Numbered from the stretch's first letter, positions 1 through 9,711 are shown. The stretch: DNA of 50,910 nt from Fidelibacterota bacterium (GCA_024278595.1 JAJRSW010000077.1:1-50910), one strand, 5' to 3'. The notes: a model not told the origin generated them from the letters alone. Program-made: numbers and translations.

Positions 1-243
1 GACTTTAGACTTTTAACTTTTAACTTTGATGAGCTCGCAAAAAGTATCTAGAAAATCACATAATATGCCCTATCACCATTAAATACAACTGCTTACGACA
101 AATACAAGTAAAGCAATAAATAACAACACTTTGCGCCATTTCGACAGGCTCAATACAACGCTCTGCGAGAGGGACTTTCTGCGGGGGCGTCAACTTTTAA
201 CAATAGCCGCAATAACACCTGATCTTAGTTTAAACAATTCGGT
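1..243. other. Intergenic region at window edge
   Basis: This stretch lies downstream of queG and holds no gene I can support. Its first 30 bases are an AT-rich simple repeat of the form CTTTTAA, resembling the reverse complement of the GAAAGTC-type repeats at 39.2 kb. Around 133-175 there is a phrase (TTTCGACAGGCTCAAT) that looks like a dispersed-repeat fragment. No clear terminator hairpin was seen for queG. Confidence 0.4.
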
Positions 244-1179
244 TTATTCCTGAATAGTCTGATTACGTTGCATTCCCTTCAGACCGGGACGATTCAGCGC
301 GGTTGATTTGAATAGAGCATCAAATTCAAGCTCATCCATGACCCGAAAATCCGGTATGTTCCCTCCCTTTAAAGCTTCCACCGGGACAAATGCTTGCCCC
401 TCGCTTGGTTGCGCAAAACGATTCCAGGGGCAAACATCCTGACAGATATCACAACCAAAAAGCCACTCCCCCATGTTTGCCCGGATCTCATCTGGTATCG
501 CTTCATCTGGTTTTAACTCAATTGTTGCATAAGAAATACATTTGGAGCCGTCAACCACATAAGGTTCTACAATGGCCTGGGTGGGACAGGCATCAATACA
601 GGCCGTGCAGGTTCCGCAGTGATCAGGGATAGGGACATCATATTGATCAAAGACCTCGGTAGTGATGATCTCACCCAGAAAGCCCCAGCTTCCCAACTCC
701 CGGGTTATGATATTTGAATGCTTCCCCTGCCAGCCGATCCCGGCTGCGACAGCCCACTGCTTCTCCATCACAGGCGCAGAATCAACAAAAATCCGATATA
801 CCAATGCCCGCTGCTTTCGACTAAGCCCTTGAACACGCCCGGCGAACAACTCGCCAGCCAGGTCATGCAGCAGGTCTTTCAGCACAGGGTGATAATCCCG
901 GCTGCGGGCATACCTGGAAATGGAGCCATCCAACTCGGGTAAGGTCTCAACCTGATGATAATTAACAAATACGGATATTACCGAAGCAGCACCTGCCAAC
1001 AATTCAGTGGGATCGAGCCTTTGCTCAAGATTGCGTTCCATGTAGGACATCTGCCCGTGATAGCTACAGTTCAGCCATTCAATCAGTCGGTCTGACTGAA
1101 GTTTTGCGGCTGGGGCAACACCCAGTTTACGGATTCCCAACCGGGCTCCCAGATCCTGAAGCTTCTGATATTTCAGCAT
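244..1179 (-). CDS. queG: Epoxyqueuosine reductase QueG
   Basis: QueG is a cobalamin-dependent iron-sulfur enzyme of the cytoplasm that reduces epoxyqueuosine to queuosine at tRNA position 34. The 311-residue product has the catalytic-acid segment VDSAPVMEK (Asp133) and two ferredoxin-type cysteine clusters: Cys188, 191, 194 and 198 in CGTCTACIDAC, then Cys214, 243, 246 and 250 in CDICQDVCPWN. Length fits the short form of the family without the C-terminal HEAT domain. The ATG start gives the expected N-terminus, with a weak AGG upstream. The gene stands alone, with the MBL hydrolase upstream on the same strand. Confidence 0.95.
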   Translation of the reverse strand: MLKYQKLQDLGARLGIRKLGVAPAAKLQSDRLIEWLNCSYHGQMSYMERNLEQRLDPTELLAGAASVISVFVNYHQVETLPELDGSISRYARSRDYHPVLKDLLHDLAGELFAGRVQGLSRKQRALVYRIFVDSAPVMEKQWAVAAGIGWQGKHSNIITRELGSWGFLGEIITTEVFDQYDVPIPDHCGTCTACIDACPTQAIVEPYVVDGSKCISYATIELKPDEAIPDEIRANMGEWLFGCDICQDVCPWNRFAQPSEGQAFVPVEALKGGNIPDFRVMDELEFDALFKSTALNRPGLKGMQRNQTIQE

Positions 1180-1314
1180 ATCGAACCTGGAGAAAATGCG
1201 CTCTCACAAAGATTTGGAGTTTTGAGCTGAATTAGCTTCTGCATATTTCAGACCTGGCTGTTTCTGTTTTTAAATGCTTGGCGGACCTGGCGATTAATCT
1301 GGACGTTCACCAAT

Positions 1315-2157
1315 TCAAATATCGATGTTCTCAGCCCCGACGATCCCTTTTTCAGTCGCTGACAATTTACAGGCTATTGTATGGGGGTCATGTTCAAAAA
1401 AGATGATGGCGTCCTGCTCAAGGAGACCCGGGAGGATCCTTTGCTTCTCGGCAATACTGCGCAGGGGTTCATTGTCATAAGCCATTACCCACGGAAGCGG
1501 GATATGGGCTTTCAGGGGAAAGAGATCTCCGCCGTACATCAGTGTATTCGTTCCATCTGAAATCACTGGTAACTGTTGTCCCGCAGTATGGCCATGGACC
1601 AGCTCCAGTCTTAGGCCATCAAATAACTCCCGTTCGGATCTCAGGATCTCCAGCAAACCATTTTCTGCTAACACTTTCCAGTTTTCAGCAAGATAACTGG
1701 CCCGATCCTTGGCGTGGGGGTGCTTGGCCAGGTTCCAGTTCTCCTCCTGGATCCAGTGGCGAGCCCGAGGGAAGGTCGGCACGATCTCATCACCAGCCAA
1801 TCGAGTATTGCCACCGACATGATCGAAATGTAAATGGGTACAGATCACGTCTGTGATGTCTTCAACATCAATTCCATGCAGGGCCAGGCTTGCGGGCAAA
1901 ATATAGGCAGCGGTTTCGATTTTGAAGATCTCCTTCATTTTAGCTGACCATTTATCACCATTTCCCGTGTCAATGAGGATCTTCCGGTCAGCAGATTCAA
2001 GGAGCAGCGTCCGGGTCACCATCTTGATGCGATTGAGATCATCCACTTCTGTAGCTTTGCTCCACATGGTTTTGGGTATCACGCCAAACATGGCTCCGCC
2101 ATCCAGAGCAAAGGTCGATGTTATAATTGAGCTTAATTTATAGGGTCCGATATTCAT
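1315..2157 (-). CDS. MBL-fold metallo-hydrolase
   Basis: This is a cytoplasmic metallo-beta-lactamase-fold hydrolase of 280 residues. The metal-binding motif THLHFDHVGG lies at residues 107-116 (His108, His110, Asp112, His113). Later ligands follow in order: His190 in GHTAG, Asp211 in GGDLF, and His256 in EHDPH. These define a dinuclear zinc hydrolase of the N-acyl-homoserine-lactonase/quinoprotein-like group, but the substrate cannot be told from sequence. No Shine-Dalgarno is visible before the ATG at 2157. It is 135 bp upstream of queG on the same strand, so the two may be co-transcribed, though no functional link is apparent. Confidence 0.85.
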   Translation of the reverse strand: MNIGPYKLSSIITSTFALDGGAMFGVIPKTMWSKATEVDDLNRIKMVTRTLLLESADRKILIDTGNGDKWSAKMKEIFKIETAAYILPASLALHGIDVEDITDVICTHLHFDHVGGNTRLAGDEIVPTFPRARHWIQEENWNLAKHPHAKDRASYLAENWKVLAENGLLEILRSERELFDGLRLELVHGHTAGQQLPVISDGTNTLMYGGDLFPLKAHIPLPWVMAYDNEPLRSIAEKQRILPGLLEQDAIIFFEHDPHTIACKLSATEKGIVGAENIDI

Positions 2158-2169
2158 ATTCGCTATTGT

Positions 2170-2235
2170 AAACCGTTGAAACGGTTTTCCTTATTATTCG
2201 GTGCATCTACCGCCACGCTTAAAAATCGTGAATTG
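2170..2235. repeat. Palindromic REP-like element
   Basis: The region has a perfect hairpin, AAACCGTT-GA-AACGGTTT (2170-2187), followed by a second weak stem (CACG...CGTG) near 2215-2231. Such paired stems in the gap between two genes resemble REP-type dispersed repeats. Only one copy is seen here. The hairpin could also act as a weak terminator, since a short T-rich stretch follows it on the plus strand. Confidence 0.4.
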
Positions 2236-2323
2236 CCTGACTTTGGTCAACGGTATCGAGAGACACCTCGTTTCATTAAACCGGTCATTAATTATCTCTT
2301 TGGAATGAATTCATGGCTACTCG

Positions 2324-3376
2324 TTAATTATTGGAGGTTACTTGAAATGTCGATTTGAATTTAAGCGCCACATTAACCAGTGCTATGAGGACCGGAACCT
2401 CAACCAGAGGTCCGATCACTGCGGCAAAGGCTTCCCCTGAATTGATCCCGAAGACCGCAACTGTCACCGCAATGGCCAATTCAAAATTATTACTGGCAGC
2501 GGTAAAGGCCAGAGAACTGGCTTTTTCATATGAAACTCTCAATTTCCGGGCGGCAAAAAAGGATCCGAAGAACATGATCAGAAAATAGATCACCAGGGGC
2601 AAGGCAATCCGGAGGACATCCAAAGGAATCTATACAATAAGCTCACCTTTCAAGGAGAACATCACGAAGATCGTGAACAAGAGAGCTATCAGAGTCAGGG
2701 GGCTGATCCTGGGTATGAAAACGTGATTGAACCAGTGGTCTCCTTTCAGTCTGATAAGGACCAATCGAGAGACTAATCCAGCAAAGAAGGGAATCCCCAG
2801 ATAAATTGCCACACTTTGGGCGATCTCCATCATGGAGATACTGGCGGCTTCTAGTTCCAAACCGAACCAGTTGGGCAGAACACCAAGATAGATGTAGGCA
2901 AAGAGGGAGAAAAACAGGATCTGAAAGATGGAATTCAAGGCCACCAACCCGGCTGTATATTCCCGATCCCCACCGGCCAGATCACTCCAGACAATGACCA
3001 TGGCAATGCAGCGGGCCAATCCGATAACGATCAACCCGGTCATGTAATGGGGATAGTCTCTTAAAAATATCAGGGCCAGAGCAAACATGAGCAGCGGGCC
3101 AACGATCCAGTTCTGGATCAATGAAAAGCTAAGCACTGGAATATCCTTAAAAAGCTTACCTAATCGCTCATAACGAACTTTGGCCAGGGGTGGATACATC
3201 ATGATGATCAAGCCAATTGCAATGGGAATATTGGTTGTTCCACTTTGCATGCTTTCCCAAAAAATGCTCAGATCAGGCCGGAGATAGCCAGCTGCCACAC
3301 CGATCCCCATAAACAGCAGAATCCAAAGTGTTAGGAATCGGTCAAGAAAACTTAGTTTTTTACGGTCTGTTTTCAT
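2324..3376 (-). pseudogene. acr3: Arsenite efflux permease ACR3, interrupted by in-frame TAG
   Basis: ACR3 is a ten-helix inner-membrane carrier that exports arsenite. The 350-codon frame is full length for the family and collinear with it throughout, including the helix-4 cysteine in GLARCIAMV and the late-helix segment NFELAIAV. The frame is broken only by a TAG at 2630-2632, between KGELIV and IPLDVLRIA, where relatives usually carry glutamine. This is a single C-to-T change (CAG to TAG) without a frameshift. The first piece has 248 residues and lacks the last helices; the second starts without a good ribosome site. It is either a fresh pseudogene, a sequencing error or a suppressed stop. 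No arsR or arsC lies beside it. Confidence 0.85.
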
Positions 3377-3850
3377 CTGGCTGCATCCTGTAAGTAATCA
3401 TCGCCCCCGACGGCCGTCATATTAAACAATAATCGATTTTCCCAAAGGAGGATATTTTATTGGGGCGCAAAACTCCCGCATCCTCAGCGGCGGCGGTAAT
3501 ATGATTGAGAGGCCGACGGTTGGATTGTCCCAATGTGTCTTTCAGTGATCGACGAAATCTAAAACTTGAATAATGACACATCCTATGCCCAGTCTTCAAG
3601 AGTGATTCGACCTGGCCCAAGGACCGCCTCAGAAAGACACACGCTTAAAGTCCGTCAAATCAGCCCTAAAAAATAGTGCCCAGGGATGATGGGACTAATT
3701 TACCAATTAATAATGATGCCATCAGCTCCCTCCAAATGTTATTGATTTCCGATCTTAATTCGTGCGCGTGGCATAGAAAATGCGCTTGCTTCACAAGGGG
3801 TCGCGAGTAACATGACCATAGCATGATTAGAATTGTACTAGGAGATAGAA
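3377..3850. other. Intergenic region between acr3 and pepF
   Basis: The 474 bp separate two divergent genes and must hold both promoters. I find no convincing open frame, tRNA or riboswitch. A short inverted pair, ATGTGTC (3533-3539) and GACACAT (3575-3581), is present but too widely spaced to call. A purine-rich GGAGATAGAA just before 3851 serves as the ribosome site of the oligopeptidase gene. Confidence 0.5.
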
Positions 3851-5557
3851 ATGTATCAACCGAGTAATTTCATACCCACAGATCACCCCATCAACGCCTG
3901 GGAAGATCTTAAACCATATTTTGCCGCACTCTTGAAAGCCGAGATCAACGATGCTGACGATCTTTCCCGGCTGATCACTCACTACAGTGAAGCACTCAGT
4001 GTTTTTTCTGAACAACATGCCTGGGCTTATATCAAGATGAGTTGTGAAACAGGCAACCAGGAGTTTGTGGACCGGCTTGAGCTATTTGATACCAAGATCG
4101 CTCCTGAACTGGAAAAAGCAGCCAATGCGGTTGATAAAAGGATCTTCGGCCACCCTGCTTTTGCAGATTTACCGGATGATCGTTTTGGTCAATTCAAGCA
4201 AAAGCTAAAACGTGAATTAGAATTATTTCGTGAGGAGAATGTAGAGCTTTCGGCTGAGATATCAAAACACAGCACCAAGTATGATCAGCTTACTGGTGCC
4301 CTGACCGTTACCCTGGATGATGAAGAAATGCCACTCCCAAAAGCCGCAGTTCGACTGCAATCGGCTGACCGCGGTGTCCGTAAGGAAGCCTGGCTCGCCA
4401 TTGCTGAAAAGCGGTATGCCGTCAAGGATGAGGCGGACCAGATCTATTCTGACATGCTAAAGCTACGGGTTGAATCTGCAAAAAATGCTGATTATGATAA
4501 TTTTCGTGATTATCGTCATGACCTACTGCAGCGATTTGACTATACTCCCCAGGATGCAATTGACTTTCAGAACGCCATCGAAGCGCACATCGTCCCCCTC
4601 GCCCGCAAGATCGCTGAATCTCATCGCGATAGACTTGGCTTGGCAAAAGATGATTATCGACCCTGGGATACTGCTGGTGAACCGGTGGGACAGGTAGCCT
4701 TAAAACCATTCAAAACGGGCGCTGAATTACTGGAAAAGACTATTTCTATCTTCAGCGATATTCATCCCCAGTTTGGCGAAAACCTTAAAGCCATGCAGGC
4801 TGCCGATCTCTTTGATCTGGAGTCGCGGAAAGGCAAGGCACCTGGTGGTTATAACTACGGATTAGAAACTTCTGGCATGCCCTTCATCTTCATGAATGCA
4901 GCTGGAACGCATCGCAATGTGGTCACCATGTGTCATGAGGGTGGTCACGCCATGCATACCTTTCTGACCAATGATGAGCCTTTGATCCATTACCGGGACA
5001 CCCCTTCTGAAATGGCAGAAACAGCTTCCATGAGCATGGAGTTGATGACGGCCGGACTGTGGGATAAATTCTATGACCCTGCCGATCATATCCGGGCTCG
5101 CCGGGAACATTTGGAAGATATTATTTCATTTTTTCCCTGGTGTGCCACCGTGGATGCTTTTCAACACTGGATTTATCTCAATCCCGAGCATACAGTCCAG
5201 GAACGAGATGACTATTTCGATGAACTCAACCAGCGCTTCACATCCGGGTTTGTGAATTGGGATGGCTATGATCATTTCAGACGGAATGGCTGGCAACGTC
5301 AACTGCATATCTTTGGAATGCCCTTCTACTACATCGAGTACGGTATCGCCCAACTGGGTGCCCTGCAAGTTTATCGCCTGTTCAAACAGGATCCCAAAGC
5401 TGCCCTGGAAGGCTATATCAAAGGCTTGAGCCTGGGTAGTTCCAAAGCACTGCCTGAGGTTTGGGAGGCCATGGGTATCAAGTTTGATTTCTCTGCAGAA
5501 ACATTGAAAGAATTAGTCGAGTTCGTCCAGCAGGAACTCAGTGAATTACAGGATTAG
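3851..5557 (+). CDS. pepF: Oligoendopeptidase F (M3 family)
   Basis: This is a cytoplasmic zinc metallopeptidase that cuts short peptides of roughly 7-17 residues. The 568-residue product has the family's HExxH site as HEGGHAMHTF (His362, Glu363, His366), with a downstream glutamate in PSEMAETASM completing the zinc site. The long helical N-terminal part (residues 1-200) is typical of M3B peptidases and has no signal peptide. A ribosome site (GGAGATAGAA) precedes the ATG. The next gene, a dipeptidase, starts 3 nt after the stop, so the pair form a unit that takes peptides down to amino acids. Confidence 0.93.
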   Translation: MYQPSNFIPTDHPINAWEDLKPYFAALLKAEINDADDLSRLITHYSEALSVFSEQHAWAYIKMSCETGNQEFVDRLELFDTKIAPELEKAANAVDKRIFGHPAFADLPDDRFGQFKQKLKRELELFREENVELSAEISKHSTKYDQLTGALTVTLDDEEMPLPKAAVRLQSADRGVRKEAWLAIAEKRYAVKDEADQIYSDMLKLRVESAKNADYDNFRDYRHDLLQRFDYTPQDAIDFQNAIEAHIVPLARKIAESHRDRLGLAKDDYRPWDTAGEPVGQVALKPFKTGAELLEKTISIFSDIHPQFGENLKAMQAADLFDLESRKGKAPGGYNYGLETSGMPFIFMNAAGTHRNVVTMCHEGGHAMHTFLTNDEPLIHYRDTPSEMAETASMSMELMTAGLWDKFYDPADHIRARREHLEDIISFFPWCATVDAFQHWIYLNPEHTVQERDDYFDELNQRFTSGFVNWDGYDHFRRNGWQRQLHIFGMPFYYIEYGIAQLGALQVYRLFKQDPKAALEGYIKGLSLGSSKALPEVWEAMGIKFDFSAETLKELVEFVQQELSELQD

Positions 5558-5560
5558 CGT

Positions 5561-6934
5561 ATGGAAAAGACCCTTAATTTCCTGAATCAGAATCATGATA
5601 GATTTGAACAGGAGCTCATTGACGTATTAAAGGTGCCCAGTATAAGTGCACTGCCGGATCATACTCAAGATATGCAGACCATGGCCAATATGCTAAGGGA
5701 TGAAATGCAAAAGATTGGTCTGGATAATGCCCGGATCATTGAAACTGATGGTCATCCAGTGGTTTATTCAGAGTGGCTCAGTGCTCCAAAGAAACCAACC
5801 CTCCTGATCTATGGGCATTATGATGTTCAGCCAGTTGACCCCGTCGATCTATGGAGTTCGCCTCCGTTTGAACCAGTGATCAGGGGCGATCGGATCTTTG
5901 CTCGCGGCTCGGCCGATGATAAAGGTCAGATCTATATCCACTTGAAGGCTATTGAAGCCTGCCTGGCTACCCAGGGCGATCTGCCGGTGAACGTCAAGTT
6001 GCTTTTCGAAGGGGAGGAGGAGGTCGGTTCCATCCATCTGGAAGATTTTATCAAGGAACACCAGGAGATGTTGGCCGCTGATTATGTGGTTATCTCCGAT
6101 ACACCCATGTTCCGGGAGGGCTACCCGGGAATTACCTACGGTCTGCGTGGCCTGGCTTATCTGCAGGTCGATCTCAGGGGAACCAGCACAGATTTGCACT
6201 CCGGATCTTTCGGAGGATTGGTCAAGAACCCCATAAATGCCCTGGTGGAGATTCTGGCTCAGATGAAAGATGGTGAGGGTCGTATTCTGATCCCGGGTTT
6301 CTATGATGATGTTTTGCCCATCACAGAAAACGAACATACCAAGCTGAGCAAGCTGCCATTTTCAGCCCGGGAATTTGCCCACAATATCGGCGCACCGACC
6401 CTGTTCGGCGAGACTGGTTATGCTGATCTGGAAAGACTATGGGCGCGTCCCACCTTTGACATCAACGGGATCTGGGGTGGTTTTCAGGGTGAGGGTGCCA
6501 AAACCGTCATTCCGGCTGAAGCCCATGCCAAGGTATCCATGCGTCTGGTAGCAAATCAGGATCCAGCGGATATTGCACAAAAATTTACAGCCTATGTGGA
6601 ATCGCTTATTCCTGAGAGCATGGAAGCAGCTATCAAGGCCCTGCATGGTGGTTTTGGCTATGTAACTGACCTGGATAATCCAGGCTTGCTGGCCGGAGTC
6701 AGAGCTCTGGAGAAAGCCTTTGGAAAAGAAGTTGATTTCCTCCGTGAAGGGGGATCCATTCCCATCGTCAAGGTTTTCGCAGACATTATTCAGGCACCGG
6801 TCCTGCTTATGGGCTACGGTCTGCCTGATCAAAATGCCCATGCGCCTGATGAAAATTTCAGCTTAAACAATTTCCACAAGGGCATCGAGAGTATCGTTTA
6901 CTTTTTTGAAGAGATCGGAGAATTACAGGTCTGA
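5561..6934 (+). CDS. M20 family dipeptidase
   Basis: This is a 457-residue cytoplasmic dizinc dipeptidase of the M20/CNDP-like family. Metal and catalytic motifs appear in order: YGHYDVQP (His86 in GHYD), the bridging-aspartate segment SADDKGQ, and EGEEEVGS at residues 150-157, whose glutamates act as base and ligand. A dimerisation domain with TDLHSGSFGG follows, and a late DQNAHAPDE segment supplies the last histidine. The length and the TDLHSG motif fit the group that cleaves dipeptides with broad specificity. It starts 3 nt after pepF and ends 1 nt before the trhA start, so the three genes are probably one transcript. Confidence 0.92.
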   Translation: MEKTLNFLNQNHDRFEQELIDVLKVPSISALPDHTQDMQTMANMLRDEMQKIGLDNARIIETDGHPVVYSEWLSAPKKPTLLIYGHYDVQPVDPVDLWSSPPFEPVIRGDRIFARGSADDKGQIYIHLKAIEACLATQGDLPVNVKLLFEGEEEVGSIHLEDFIKEHQEMLAADYVVISDTPMFREGYPGITYGLRGLAYLQVDLRGTSTDLHSGSFGGLVKNPINALVEILAQMKDGEGRILIPGFYDDVLPITENEHTKLSKLPFSAREFAHNIGAPTLFGETGYADLERLWARPTFDINGIWGGFQGEGAKTVIPAEAHAKVSMRLVANQDPADIAQKFTAYVESLIPESMEAAIKALHGGFGYVTDLDNPGLLAGVRALEKAFGKEVDFLREGGSIPIVKVFADIIQAPVLLMGYGLPDQNAHAPDENFSLNNFHKGIESIVYFFEEIGELQV

Positions 6935-6935
6935 C

Positions 6936-7577
6936 ATGAAACGAGGATTGCACTTTTACGAAGAGTTGGCCAACACCCTGACCCATGCAGCAGGTGTGGC
7001 TTTCAGTATTGCCGGGTTGGTTCTGCTGGTCGTTCGGGCAGCCATTTATGGGGATGCCTGGCAGGTTGTCAGTTTTAGTATTTACGGCTCATCATTGATC
7101 CTGCTCTATCTTGCTTCGACCCTCTATCATGGGTTTCGGTCAAAGCGAGCCAAGGAGCTATTACAGATCTTTGATCATTCAGCCATTTATTTGCTCATCG
7201 CCGGTACTTACACGCCCTTTCTCCTGGTCACCCTCCGGGGCCCCTGGGGCTGGAGTTTATTTGGGACCATCTGGGGTTTGGCACTAATCGGTATCACGTT
7301 CAAGATCATCTTTGGCACCAAGTATGAGGTGGTTAGTACGGTCTTTTATATTCTCATGGGGTGGGTGGTCATTATTGCTATCAAACCTTTACTGATCGCA
7401 CTACCGCTAAGCGGATTTGCCTGGCTACTGGCCGGCGGCCTGGCCTATACCCTGGGTGTCATCTTTTTTGCCTGGGAAAAGCTGCCGTTTAATCATGCTA
7501 TCTGGCATGGATTTGTACTGGCAGGCAGTCTTTTTCATTTCTTTGGGATCTGGTTTTACCTGGCACCGGTAGCCTGA
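6936..7577 (+). CDS. trhA: TrhA/hemolysin III family membrane protein
   Basis: The 213-residue protein has about seven membrane helices and the family motifs EELANTLTHAAG at the N-terminus, STLYHGF, FDHSAIYLLIAGTYTPF in the middle, and HAIWHGFVLAGSLFHF near the end. The conserved histidines and aspartate of these motifs are those of the PAQR/hemolysin III superfamily. Members are linked to membrane homeostasis; haemolytic activity is doubtful in most. I chose the ATG at 6936 because it follows the dipeptidase stop by 1 nt and has GGAG upstream; a TTG in the same frame at 6906 would overlap the dipeptidase. Confidence 0.9.
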   Translation: MKRGLHFYEELANTLTHAAGVAFSIAGLVLLVVRAAIYGDAWQVVSFSIYGSSLILLYLASTLYHGFRSKRAKELLQIFDHSAIYLLIAGTYTPFLLVTLRGPWGWSLFGTIWGLALIGITFKIIFGTKYEVVSTVFYILMGWVVIIAIKPLLIALPLSGFAWLLAGGLAYTLGVIFFAWEKLPFNHAIWHGFVLAGSLFHFFGIWFYLAPVA

Positions 7578-7629
7578 CCCGGATCCAATTAAAAGTTCCT
7601 TTTTAGCTAACAGAGCTTATGTTCTACCA

Positions 7630-8043
7630 ATGACTCTCATCCATGAATTACCTGGCAAGCTGCGCGTCCATTGGAATAAGGATTGCCGTGCAGTTATTGA
7701 TGTCTGGGAGAACTATTACGTCCGACTGGATGAGTTTCATGATGCCGTTCTGGTCAAAGGTCTGGAGCATTCAAAATTGCATGGCGGCATTGCCTGGATC
7801 GTGGATTCCAGTGGCGCTGAGGGGACGTTTGGCAAAAACATCCTGGATTATATCGGAACGGATGTTTTCCCTGAATTTGTAAAACAGGGGGTCAAATATT
7901 TTATCACCATCAAGCCCAAACATAGCTCGGTGGCAGCATTCAATGTAATCTCTTATTCGCTAAAAACTGAGGCAGCCGGTCTTAAACTGGTGGAGGTGGA
8001 AAGTTTGGACCAGGCGCTCAACTGGTTAAAACAACAGGGCTAA
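7630..8043 (+). CDS. STAS/SpoIIAA-like protein
   Basis: This is a 137-residue soluble protein without signal peptide. The alternating pattern (GKLRVHWNKD, GGIAWIVDSSGAEGTFGKNILDYI, VKYFITIKPKHS) and its size resemble the STAS/SpoIIAA-like fold found in many stand-alone environmental proteins, but I recognise no defined family. The segment DSSGAEG sits where STAS proteins place the phosphorylatable serine, so a signalling role is possible but unproven. It begins 52 nt after trhA on the same strand and may be part of that transcript. A different ATG ten bases upstream is followed at once by a stop, which fixes the start. Confidence 0.6.
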   Translation: MTLIHELPGKLRVHWNKDCRAVIDVWENYYVRLDEFHDAVLVKGLEHSKLHGGIAWIVDSSGAEGTFGKNILDYIGTDVFPEFVKQGVKYFITIKPKHSSVAAFNVISYSLKTEAAGLKLVEVESLDQALNWLKQQG

Positions 8044-8116
8044 TCATCCTGTTTATATCTCGTCTGATACCAATTATACATCAAAACTGCATTCAACTTC
8101 TTCATCTTTCCTCATA

Positions 8117-8299
8117 TTATGAACTTATAGGCAATTTTGAAGTCCAAGTGGTCTGAAATAATCCCAAGGCTTCAGGAGAACTCGTACTGATGGGCATTTT
8201 CTCCAATGAGACCTCAACCACTGCTTTCCTGGAATAGGAAACAAATGCGAGAAGCAGTCCCAGGCTGAGCATCACAATAATAACAGCAGCTCTTGACAT
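8117..8299 (-). CDS. Small putative membrane-anchored protein
   Basis: The 60-residue open frame begins with a hydrophobic stretch (AAVIIVMLSLGLLLAFVSY, residues 4-22) followed by a basic residue pair, which would make a single-pass anchor or signal peptide. The remaining 38 residues are polar with no known motif. An AAGG about nine bases upstream of the ATG may act as ribosome site. It sits alone beside a dispersed repeat, so a chance frame cannot be excluded. No function is assigned. Confidence 0.4.
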   Translation of the reverse strand: MSRAAVIIVMLSLGLLLAFVSYSRKAVVEVSLEKMPISTSSPEALGLFQTTWTSKLPISS

Positions 8300-8326
8300 G
8301 CTTATCGCCTTAATATTTTGCTGATC

Positions 8327-8486
8327 TAACCTGAATAATTCATAGCCACTAAGTCACGAAGGCACAAAGTTCTAAAAAATATATGCTTAGTAAAAATTAT
8401 CACTCACAGATGCAAATAATTCTGTTTAAAATGACCCTGTTCATAACTTTAATAATCTTCGTGGCAATAATTCATGAATAATGCAG
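8327..8486 (-). repeat. Dispersed repeat element, copy A
   Basis: This non-coding element of about 160 bp has a near-identical partner at 19942-20116 in the opposite orientation. Its edge carries the 8-nt-like tandem CACTAAGT-CACGAAGG-CACAAAG. Relative to copy B it lacks one 17-nt unit next to GCCAC. No open frame lies inside. Confidence 0.85.
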
Positions 8487-8548
8487 GCTAAAGAGAGTAT
8501 CGGTTCCCGACAGCACTAGCCCGTGTGATAGCAGTTCTCCGCAGGCAA

Positions 8549-9685
8549 CTACCCCAGCTTTTTTAACAAACTCAGTAAGGCCGTGATCTCTTCAACAGTA
8601 TTGTAGTAATGTGGGGCGATTCGCAATCCGGCGCCTCTTAATGAAAGGTTGACCCCGGCAGTTGTAAGGGCTTCATAGACAGCCTCATTCCGCTGACTGT
8701 TAGTATGGCTAAACAGGCATATCCCACTTACCTCAGCTTCCGAGAAATCGTGGATCAATTCAAACGGAATTTCTGCCAGTCCCTCCTCAAATTGATTGAG
8801 CAGCCTACGTACATGGCGAAATATATGTGCCGGGTCACAACCCAGCAGTAATTCCGTGGCCTGCTCGGCACCAACGATACTGGGGGCATTGAAGGCGCCC
8901 AGCTCATAACGGCGGGCATCAGGGCTCAACTCCTGATCAAAGTTACCATAATCGACGGGGTTCACATGTCCCATATAGCCCCGGTAAGTCAGTTTTAGTC
9001 TGGATTGGAGCTCTTCTGTCACGTAGAGGAAGCCGCTGCCCAGGGGCGACATCATCCATTTATGGCCACCGACAGACATGAAATCTATCCCCATTTCAAG
9101 TACATCTGTGGGGATCACTCCCACTGACTGGATGGCATCCACCGAGAAAATTATTTGATGCGCATGACACAGTTCTGAGATAGACTTCAGATCCGATCGG
9201 TAGCCCGTGAGGTATTGAACACTACTGACCGAGATCAGACGCGTGGCTGGACGAATTGCGGCTGCAAACAGGTCTGGTGTGACCCGTCCATCCCCCGCTT
9301 CCAGAAATTCAACCTCCACCCCTTTTTCCTGCAAATTGAGAAAAGGCATGACATTGGCAGGGAATTCAGCAGCATAGAGTAAAATGTGATCCCCTGATCG
9401 CCAATCCAAGCCAGTGGCCAGAATATTGATCCCGGTGACAGTATTGGCCATCATGGCAACGCGTTCAGCGGGTGCATTGATCAATTGACCATAATTTTTC
9501 CTTAAACCCTCCCGGTGACTTTCAGCAATACTCCAGGTTAACGGGCTGCCTTGACGGCGATGTTCGAAATAGCCGTCCATGGCCTGGACCACCGGTGTTG
9601 ATAAGGGCGCATAGGCGGCATGATTTAGGTAAATACGTTTATCGGCAACATCAAAATAGCTCCGAAACTGTTCGTGAGTGATCAC
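8549..9685 (-). CDS. Class V aminotransferase (cysteine desulfurase-like)
   Basis: This is a 378-residue PLP enzyme of the class V aminotransferase/cysteine desulfurase fold. The Schiff-base lysine is Lys209 in SVGGHKWMMSPLG, preceded by the cofactor-aspartate segment SVDAIQSVG. An N-terminal YLNHAAYAPLS is typical of the isopenicillin-N-epimerase-like/Csd-like group, which acts on amino acids in the cytoplasm. The substrate is unknown, and no clear catalytic-cysteine loop of an IscS-type desulfurase is seen. I chose the GTG at 9685 because AAGGG lies 8 nt upstream; a TTG 45 nt further upstream would overlap the lipoprotein gene. It is last in a four-gene minus-strand group. Confidence 0.85.
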   Translation of the reverse strand: MITHEQFRSYFDVADKRIYLNHAAYAPLSTPVVQAMDGYFEHRRQGSPLTWSIAESHREGLRKNYGQLINAPAERVAMMANTVTGINILATGLDWRSGDHILLYAAEFPANVMPFLNLQEKGVEVEFLEAGDGRVTPDLFAAAIRPATRLISVSSVQYLTGYRSDLKSISELCHAHQIIFSVDAIQSVGVIPTDVLEMGIDFMSVGGHKWMMSPLGSGFLYVTEELQSRLKLTYRGYMGHVNPVDYGNFDQELSPDARRYELGAFNAPSIVGAEQATELLLGCDPAHIFRHVRRLLNQFEEGLAEIPFELIHDFSEAEVSGICLFSHTNSQRNEAVYEALTTAGVNLSLRGAGLRIAPHYYNTVEEITALLSLLKKLG

Positions 9686-9711
9686 AGAAAAGACCCTTGT
9701 ATTATTTTTTA

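Noticed and set aside
3417-3620. 67-codon minus-strand frame in the acr3-pepF gap
   Set aside because: No ribosome site, no recognisable motif and composition typical of non-coding sequence.
7643-7882. Overlapping plus-strand frame within the STAS-like gene
   Set aside because: It is in a different frame inside a better supported gene, with no ribosome site.
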